Source of the DNA: Citrobacter amalonaticus
Lineage (GTDB): Bacteria; Pseudomonadota; Gammaproteobacteria; Enterobacterales; Enterobacteriaceae
Length of the DNA: 64,000 nt
Assembly (NCBI GenBank): GCA_028994555.1
Contig: JARDVN010000001.1
Span: forward strand, 1,612,001-1,676,000
Direction of reading: 5' to 3'
The position numbers and the translations under genes were made by a program. The notes under the pieces are model-generated. The model had not been told where the DNA came from. It saw only the letters and a list, made by a program, of their open reading frames with translations, and did not search any database. Of the stretch, positions 52,306 through 64,000 are shown one piece after another (position 1 is the stretch's first letter; each line of letters begins with the position of its first letter).

Positions 52306-52316
52306 CGGAAGGGTTT
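52287..52316. terminator. Bidirectional terminator between ygjV and sstT
   Basis: Perfect 11-bp inverted repeat AAACCCTTCCG/CGGAAGGGTTT with an 8-nt loop between convergent genes. It overlaps the corrected 3' end of ygjV. Confidence 0.75.
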
Positions 52317-52321
52317 AAAGC

Positions 52322-53566
52322 TTAGCTACGCAGCGCGTTATTCGCCAGGCGTTCATCTTCAGCCTGACAGGCCGCCGCGGTAAACAGAACGTCAGTTGAC
52401 GAGTTCAGCGCGGTTTCACAGGAATCCTGCAGCACGCCGATGATAAAGCCAACGGCAACCACCTGCATGGCGATATCGTTCGGGATACCAAACATATTAC
52501 AGGCGAGCGGGATCAGCAGCAGCGAGCCACCTGCAACACCGGATGCGCCGCAGGCACACAGCGAGGCGACCACGCTCAGCAGCAGCGCTGTTGGCAGATC
52601 CACCGGAACGCCCAGCGTATGCACTGCTGCCAGCGTCAACACGGTAATGGTGATCGCCGCGCCCGCCATATTGATGGTGGCACCCAGCGGAATCGAAACG
52701 GAATAGGTATCGCGATCCAGATTCAGTTTTTCACACAGCGCCATGTTCACCGGGATATTCGCTGCAGAGCTGCGGGTGAAAAATGCATAAACACCACTTT
52801 CACGCAGGCAGGCAAAGACCAACGGATACGGGTTGCGACGGATTTTCCAGAACACCAGCAGCGGGTTGATCACCAGCGCGACTAATGCCATACAACCGAC
52901 CAGCACAACCAGTAGTTGCGCGTAACCCCACAGCGTAGAGAAGCCGGTGGTGGCGAGGGTCGACGCGACAAGACCAAAAATACCAATCGGAGCAAAGCGG
53001 ATCACCAGTTTCACCATAAAGGTGACGGCATTCGACATGTCATTGACCAGGTTTTTGGTGGTGTCATTGCCGTGACGCAGGGCAAAGCCGAGACCCACCG
53101 CCCAGACCAGAATGCCGATATAGTTGGCATTCAGCAGCGCATCAATAGGATTAGAGACCATGCTCATCAGCAAACCGCGCAGCACTTCCACGATACCTGA
53201 CGGCGGCACGATATCATGCGAACTGGTGGCCAGATGCAGCGTGGAAGGGAAGGCGAAGCTGAAGACTACCGCGGCGAGCGCCGCAGAAAACGTCCCCAAC
53301 AGATAGAGAACCAGAATCGGGCGAATGCTGGTTTTCTGCCCGTGCTGATGGTTGGCGATCGACGCCATTACCAGCATCAGAACCAGAACGGGGGCGACGG
53401 CTTTTAACGCGCCGACGAACAGTGTGCCGAGCAAGCCAACGGCTTCAGCCGCCGGTTTGGAAATCCATGCCAGTAAAATCCCCAGTACGAGACCTACCAA
53501 TATTTGTTTTACCAGGCTTCCTTGAGCCAAACGCTGCAGCAGCCCCGATGAACGTTGCGTAGTCAT
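52322..53566 (-). CDS. sstT: Sodium:serine/threonine symporter
   Basis: DAACS-family Na+-coupled serine/threonine importer of 414 residues, as in E. coli SstT. Family features are [44 protein letters not shown] and [24 protein letters not shown]. Multiple helices and re-entrant loops are expected. Single gene. Intact. Confidence 0.97.
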   Translation of the reverse strand: MTTQRSSGLLQRLAQGSLVKQILVGLVLGILLAWISKPAAEAVGLLGTLFVGALKAVAPVLVLMLVMASIANHQHGQKTSIRPILVLYLLGTFSAALAAVVFSFAFPSTLHLATSSHDIVPPSGIVEVLRGLLMSMVSNPIDALLNANYIGILVWAVGLGFALRHGNDTTKNLVNDMSNAVTFMVKLVIRFAPIGIFGLVASTLATTGFSTLWGYAQLLVVLVGCMALVALVINPLLVFWKIRRNPYPLVFACLRESGVYAFFTRSSAANIPVNMALCEKLNLDRDTYSVSIPLGATINMAGAAITITVLTLAAVHTLGVPVDLPTALLLSVVASLCACGASGVAGGSLLLIPLACNMFGIPNDIAMQVVAVGFIIGVLQDSCETALNSSTDVLFTAAACQAEDERLANNALRS

Positions 53567-53781
53567 TTCTTGATCCTTACAGTGTGTTGTTGCTCATCCT
53601 TCGCGCGTTCTGTGGACGCCTCTTTCCGGATGTAACAAAGTGTTTGCCTGGTTGAGTATAAGGAAAGATGACGCTTCGGGAAGCGAAATATGCTGGATTT
53701 CATGCTGTGGTCATGTTTTGTAACCTAACATTAACAATGTTGTGACATGTTCTACAAAACGCAGATGCCAGAGTATCTATT

Positions 53782-53810
53782 GGCCGGGGACGCGCTAGCG
53801 CCGCCCGGCA
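53782..53810. repeat. REP-like palindrome
   Basis: GCCGGGGACGCGCTAGCGCCGCCCGGC, an imperfect inverted repeat just past the alx stop. It could act as a terminator for alx. Confidence 0.5.
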
Positions 53811-53819
53811 CAAGAGGCG

Positions 53820-54786
53820 TTATGCCTGCTGTTTCTTATCGTGCTGGTGGTTAACCCAGGCGTTAATCAACAACGTGACGACCAGGATGCCAAACACCAC
53901 GCCCAGCGAAATCGCAATGGGGATATGGTAGAAGTCCACGATCAGCATCTTGATGCCGATAAATACCAGGATCACCGCCAGACCGTATTTCAGCATTGAG
54001 AAGCGCTCTGCCACTCCCGATAGCAGGAAGTACATGGCACGCAGGCCCAGGATCGCGAACAGGTTCGAGGTCAGTACAATGAACGGATCGGTGGTAACGG
54101 CGAAGATGGCGGGAATACTGTCGACCGCGAAAATTACGTCGCTCAGTTCCACCAGAATCAGCACCAGCAGCAGTGGCGTGGCATACAGCAGACCCTTTTT
54201 TACGCACGAAGAAGTGTTCGTTCTCAATGGTATCCGTCATGCGCAGGTGCCCGCGCAGCCAGCGCACCAGCGGCTTATCGCCAATACCGGCGTCATCTTC
54301 TTTCGCCAGCGCCATTTTTACCCCGGTAAACAGCAGGAAAGCGCCAAACACGTACAGCATCCATTCGAACTGCGTAATCAGCCAGGTACCGGCAAAAATC
54401 ATTATCGTACGCAGTACAATGGCACCCAGCACGCCGTAGACCAGCACCCGGCGTTGCAGGGCAGGCGGTACGGAAAAGTAACTGAACAGCATCAGCCAGA
54501 CAAAAACGTTATCGACGGCGAGGGATTTTTCGATCAGATAGCCGGTGAGGAACGCCAGCGCCTGGGGATCGGCGACGGCGCGGCCTTCGGTTTGAACCAG
54601 ATACCACCAGAAGGCGGCGTTAAACAGTAATGAGAGCGTGACCCAGACCAGGGACCAGGCAGCCGCTTGCTTCATGGTCATTGTATGTACGCCACGACGC
54701 CCCTGTAAAAAGAGGTCGATAGCCAGCATAATCACCACAACGACTGCGAATCCGCCCCATAACAACGGTGTGCCGACAGTATTCAT
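53820..54786 (-). CDS. alx: TerC-family membrane protein Alx (frameshifted)
   Basis: Inner-membrane protein of the TerC family, induced at high pH and implicated in manganese export in E. coli. Visible motifs are [23 protein letters not shown] and [27 protein letters not shown] with acidic residues in the membrane. An A6 run (T 54196-54201) breaks the frame after FFVRKKG, and one base fewer gives [18 protein letters not shown] and 321 residues, the E. coli length. ATG 54786 has AAGGA 6 bp upstream. Controlled by the riboswitch in its leader. Confidence 0.94.
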
Positions 54787-54794
54787 CTTCATTC

Positions 54795-54960
54795 CTTACA
54801 CATAAAAAAACGGCCAACGTCGGAAGACGTCAGCCGCTGCTTTTTTTATGCATAGACCTCGCCTTCCGGCAAGGTCTCACTTACAACAAAAAAAGAATGC
54901 GTTAGCGCATTCCTTTGTTGTTGCCCGGTGACCGGATGTGGTTTTTCACACATCGTAATG
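54795..54960 (-). promoter_or_regulatory. alx leader: pH/Mn-responsive riboswitch (PRE/SraF, yybP-ykoY class)
   Basis: The region directly upstream of alx in E. coli is the PRE/SraF element of the yybP-ykoY class, which senses pH and Mn2+. Here it contains a GAATGCGCTAACGCATTC hairpin (near 54895-54912), an AGACCTTGCCGGAAGGCGAGGTCT hairpin (54851-54874) and, just before the gene, a GCGGCTGACGTC...GACGTTGGCCG hairpin followed by seven T, a terminator-type stem. Assigned from position and hairpin layout. Exact boundaries are uncertain. Confidence 0.75.
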
Positions 54961-55058
54961 ACGATCGACCGACAATGAAGTTACTCCCCTTTGCAGGTAA
55001 CAAAATATGACAGGCCACGCATTCCGTCAATGGCCCGTAACATCTGTTTTACAATGTT

Positions 55059-56058
55059 TTACGCAGTCGCTGCGCGGGTAACATCGTCTGCCGGAAAGAC
55101 GACGCCGGTCTGGCGACGAATTTCGGTCAGCAGTTTTGCCGTGATGCGACTGTTCGACAGCCCAGGGTGATTTACTTCATTGGCGTCCACCAGCTCTGCA
55201 AACGCCTCTGCCTCATACAGCATAGTATTGATGTGCTGTGGTTGAGTAAGGTCCTGCGTTTTCCCGCCGCGCGGAACAAAGCAGACTTTCTGGCATTCGG
55301 AGATTTTTTCGATCACCAGCGATCCGGCTTCGCCCTGAATTTCACTGTCGACAACGGAATCACTCACTTTGGAATGCTGGAGGGTGACGCTGAAATCACC
55401 GTAATTCATTATCACCACGCCGTGGGCATCGACGCCGCTTTCCAGCAGACTGGCAGAGGCCTGTACGCTGTGTGGTTCGCCCCACAGCGCCACGGCAGAG
55501 GCCAGGCAGTAGAAACCGATATCCATGATCGAGCCGTTGGAAAAGGCCGGGTTAAAGGTATTTGGGTTTTCGCCATCGAGAAAGCGTTGATAACGTGAAG
55601 AGTACTGGCAATAGTTGAGGAATGCTTTGCGCATTTTACCGACTTTTGGCAGCGACTGCTGTAACAGCAGGAAGTTAGGCAGACTGGCGGTTTTAAACGC
55701 TTCGTAGAGTACCACCTGGTTTTCCCGCGCACAGGCGATGGCGGCTTCGACTTCGGCCAGATTCGACGCCAGTGGCTTTTCGCAGATCACATGCTTTTTT
55801 ATGGCTGAGAAACAATTGTGTTTGCGGAAAATGCAGCGAGTTCGGGCTGGCAATGTACACGGCGTCAATCGCATCGCTTTGCGCCATCGCCTCAAGCGAG
55901 GTAAACAGATGCTCGACGACGTAGTCATTGGCGAAGGTTTGCGCCTGTTCGAGGCTGCGGGAATAGACTGCGGTTAACTTATATTTGCCGGTCTCATGGG
56001 CGGCATCCACAAACTGACGGGTGATCCAGTTTGTGCCAATCACTGCGAAACGTATCAT
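55059..56058 (-). CDS. ygjR: Gfo/Idh/MocA-family oxidoreductase YgjR (frameshifted)
   Basis: Predicted NAD(P)-dependent oxidoreductase. The N-terminal Rossmann start is MIRFAVIGTNWITRQFV, the family motif is CEKPLASN, and HGVVIMNYGDFSVTLQHSKVSDS is in the substrate domain. An A6 run (T 55795-55800) breaks the frame in LFLSHKKHVICEKPLA. One A fewer gives about 332 residues, close to E. coli YgjR. It is a distant relative of the MocA-type gene at 5.3 kb but lacks its cysteine cluster. Substrate unknown. Confidence 0.92.
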
Positions 56059-56127
56059 AAACGCCTTCAGGCTCCATAAAGGGATTCTGACGTCAATTTA
56101 GCACGCCTTTATGACAAAGCCAGTGCG

Positions 56128-56632
56128 CTACTGCGCAGTTTCCTTTAACGATAATTGTGTAAGCCACAGACGTGTATCAAATTCCAGCTGGTGATAGTGC
56201 GGTTCCATGTGACAGCAAAGCTGATAAAACGCCTTGTTGTGTTCCTTTTCCTTCAGATGTGCCAGTTCGTGGACGACGATCATGCGCAAAAAAGGGTTCC
56301 GGCGCGTTGCGAAACACGGTGGCGACGCGGATCTCGGCTTTCGCTTTCAGTTTACCGCCCTGTATGCGAGAGACTGCTGTATGCAGGCCAAGCGCATTCT
56401 TCAGCACGTGGATCTTATTGTCATACATCACTTTATTGATCGGCGGGGCGTTACGCAGGAACTGGCTTTTCAGATCCTGAGTGTATTGCCAGAGCGCTTT
56501 ATCCGTCGCGAAATCATGGGTTCCCGGATAGCGCTTTTCCAGCACCGCGCCCAGCCGCTTCTCGGCAATCAGCGTGCGCACCTGAGAAAGCAGGTTCTCC
56601 GGGTAGCCCTGGAGGTAAGTTAATTGGCTCAT
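56128..56632 (-). CDS. ygjP: YgjP-like zinc metallopeptidase-fold protein (frameshifted)
   Basis: DUF45/YgjP family protein with an HExxH-type motif HELAHLKEKEHN. It is related to SprT/metallopeptidase folds, and its enzymatic role is not established. A T6 run (A 56288-56293 on plus) breaks the frame just before the motif. One base fewer restores APEPFLRMIVVHELAHLKEKEHNKAFYQLCCHMEPHYHQLE and 167 residues, the E. coli length. Divergent from rlmG with an 84-bp gap. Confidence 0.9.
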
Positions 56633-56716
56633 CGTCACCCATGCAAATCATAAAAAAGTGTATACTCACGCACCCTTTTACGGGATACGCCAAAATTTTA
56701 CCATTCAGGAGGGCCG

Positions 56717-57853
56717 ATGAGCCACACAGACAACGGTTTCCGTTCACTGACACTAAAACGTTTCCCGGAAACGGACGACGTTAACCCACTGCTGGCGTGG
56801 GAAGCAGCCGATGAATACCTGCTGCAACAGTTGGACGATACGGAGATTCGCGGCCCGGTGCTGATCCTGAATGATACCTTCGGCGCGCTGAGCTGTGCGC
56901 TGGCGGAGCAGTCGCCGTACAGCATTGGCGATTCGTATTTAAGCGAACTGGCAACGCGGGAAAACTTGCGCCATAACGACATCGCGGAGTCCAGCGTTAA
57001 ATTTCTCGACAGCACGGCGGAGTATCCGCAGGCGCCCGGCGTGGTGCTGATCAAAGTGCCAAAAACACTGGCGCTGCTTGAGCAACAGCTGCGCGCGTTA
57101 CGAAAAGTGGTGAACCCGCAAACCCGTATCATTGCTGGCGCGAAGGCGCGGGATATCCATAACTCCACGCTGGAGCTGTTTGAGAAAGTGCTCGGTCCAA
57201 CGACCACCACGCTGGCGTGGAAAAAGGCGCGTCTCATCAACTGTACCTTCAGCGAACCCGCGCTGGCCGATGCACCGGAAACGCTGAGCTGGAAACTGGA
57301 AGGCACCGACTGGACCATTCATAACCATGCCAACGTCTTTTCCCGTACCGGGCTGGATATTGGCGCGCGCTTCTTTATGCAGCACCTGCCAGAAAACCTG
57401 GAAGGGGAGATTGTCGATCTCGGCTGTGGAAACGGGGTAATTGGTCTGACGCTGCTGGAAAAAAATCCGCTGGCGAGCGTGGTCTTTGTCGATGAATCCC
57501 CAATGGCGGTGGCTTCCAGCCGTCTGAATGTGGAAGCTAACCTGCCTGAAGCTATCGATCGCTGTGAGTTTATGATTAACAACGCGCTGTCCGGAGTGGA
57601 GCCTTTTCGCTTTAACGCCGTACTGTGCAACCCGCCGTTCCATCAGAAGCATGCGCTGACGGATAATATCGCCTGGGAAATGTTCCACCATGCCCGTCGC
57701 TGCCTGAAGATCAACGGTGAGCTGTATATCGTCGCCAACCGTCACCTCGACTATTTCCACAAGCTGAAGAAGATCTTCGGCAACTGCGCCACCGTCGCCA
57801 CCAACAATAAGTTTGTGGTGCTCAAAGCGGTGAAATTGGGACGCCGTCGCTAA
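56717..57853 (+). CDS. rlmG: 23S rRNA (guanine1835-N2)-methyltransferase
   Basis: SAM-dependent methyltransferase modifying G1835 of 23S rRNA. It has 378 residues as in E. coli RlmG (YgjO). The N-terminal half is a degenerate methyltransferase-like domain. The C-terminal half carries the SAM motif [20 protein letters not shown] and the amino-methyltransferase motif LCNPPFHQ. Intact. GGAGG precedes the ATG. Confidence 0.97.
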   Translation: MSHTDNGFRSLTLKRFPETDDVNPLLAWEAADEYLLQQLDDTEIRGPVLILNDTFGALSCALAEQSPYSIGDSYLSELATRENLRHNDIAESSVKFLDSTAEYPQAPGVVLIKVPKTLALLEQQLRALRKVVNPQTRIIAGAKARDIHNSTLELFEKVLGPTTTTLAWKKARLINCTFSEPALADAPETLSWKLEGTDWTIHNHANVFSRTGLDIGARFFMQHLPENLEGEIVDLGCGNGVIGLTLLEKNPLASVVFVDESPMAVASSRLNVEANLPEAIDRCEFMINNALSGVEPFRFNAVLCNPPFHQKHALTDNIAWEMFHHARRCLKINGELYIVANRHLDYFHKLKKIFGNCATVATNNKFVVLKAVKLGRRR

Positions 57854-57859
57854 CGTTTT

Positions 57860-57999
57860 GCCGGATGACGGTTTGGGTGTTGGGAGGCTATTCCGTAGGC
57901 CGGATAAGGCGCAGCCATCATCCGGCATTACTGCCTGATGGCGCTACGCTTATCAGGCCTGGATATTGGGAAGCTATTCTGTAGGCCGCGCCATCAGGC
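57860..57999. repeat. REP/BIME element cluster
   Basis: GCCGGATGACGG...GTAGGCCGGATAAGGCGCAGCCATCATCCGGC followed by GCCTGATGGCGCTACGCTTATCAGGCCTGG and a last GCGCCATCAGGC, between rlmG and the fadH stop. Confidence 0.85.
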
Positions 58000-58002
58000 A
58001 AA

Positions 58003-60043
<2,041 letters not shown>

Positions 60044-60155
60044 TTATTGTTATGTGGTCGGATGAGTGTCTAATTTAGCCGTCGGCAGGGAAAAGGGAAA
60101 AGGGGAGTGCGATGATTGTGATGGGATTCAAAAAACGTCGCCGGACAGTTGTGCT

Positions 60156-60186
60156 CGGCCGGGTAAGGCGAAGCCATTACCCGGCA
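60156..60186. repeat. REP-like palindrome
   Basis: GGCCGGGTAAGGCG...CATTACCCGGC between fadH and the ygjK 3' end. Confidence 0.7.
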
Positions 60187-60198
60187 CTGTTCACCTCA

Positions 60199-63636
<3,438 letters not shown>

Positions 63637-63680
63637 TTATTCCATGCCTTAAAAATTGACAGCCTGTTTATTTTTTATCG

Positions 63681-64000
<320 letters not shown>

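Noticed and set aside
57098..57928. 276-codon minus-strand frame
   Set aside because: Shadow of rlmG, which is intact and nearly identical to E. coli.

Overview
The window is chromosomal DNA from a member of the Enterobacteriaceae. Gene order and protein sequence follow the E. coli/Salmonella backbone almost gene for gene: aga, gar, rnpB, tdc, yhaO/yhaM, yhaL-K-J-I-H, yqjG-F, yqjK-E-D-C, mzrA-yqjA, exu/uxa, ygjV, sstT, alx, ygjR, ygjP, rlmG, fadH, ygjK-J-I. Differences from E. coli K-12 (no tdcF, no prlF-yhaV, an extra sugar locus next to agaR) suggest a close relative, most likely Citrobacter. That genus call is inference, not proof.

Layout. 1-3.3 kb: end of an N-acetylgalactosamine operon (agaW, agaV, agaZ) with divergent agaR and its operators. 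3.3-11 kb: an unassigned sugar-uptake locus on the minus strand (binding protein, two permeases, ATPase, Gfo/Idh/MocA oxidoreductase, NagK-like ROK kinase) convergent with a second DeoR-type regulator. 11-17.5 kb: galactarate catabolism (garD divergent from garP-L-R-K). 17.56-17.94 kb: rnpB (RNase P RNA). 17.9-25.6 kb: a 7.6-kb integrative element inserted in the 3' end of rnpB and flanked by a 17-bp direct repeat. It carries a tyrosine integrase, a Fur-like protein, an inovirus Gp2-type HUH-like protein, a serine recombinase and several unrecognised genes. The native rnpB terminator lies beyond its right end. 26-35 kb: anaerobic threonine/serine degradation (tdcABCDEG). 35-38 kb: serine/cysteine transport and cysteine desulfidase (dlsT/yhaO, cyuA/yhaM). 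38-46 kb: yha/yqj envelope and stress genes, with a fourfold 129-bp BIME tandem array at 42.6-43.1 kb. 46-52 kb: hexuronate regulon (exuR, exuT, uxaC, uxaA). 52-64 kb: ygjV, sstT, alx with its 5' riboswitch, ygjR, ygjP, rlmG, fadH, ygjK, ygjJ and the 3' part of ygjI.

A property of the whole window governs how it should be read. Thirty-one genes are broken by frameshifts at about 44 sites. Every site I could place falls in a mononucleotide run, nearly always one base too long (three are two too long, and one in yqjG is one too short). Undoing these changes restores proteins whose lengths equal the E. coli ones in most cases I could compare. I treat them as probable sequencing or assembly errors, not pseudogenes, and give each gene its full restored span. 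The genes work mainly in carbon and amino-acid scavenging in the gut: amino sugars, an unknown glycoside, galactarate, hexuronates, threonine/serine/cysteine and unsaturated fatty acids.
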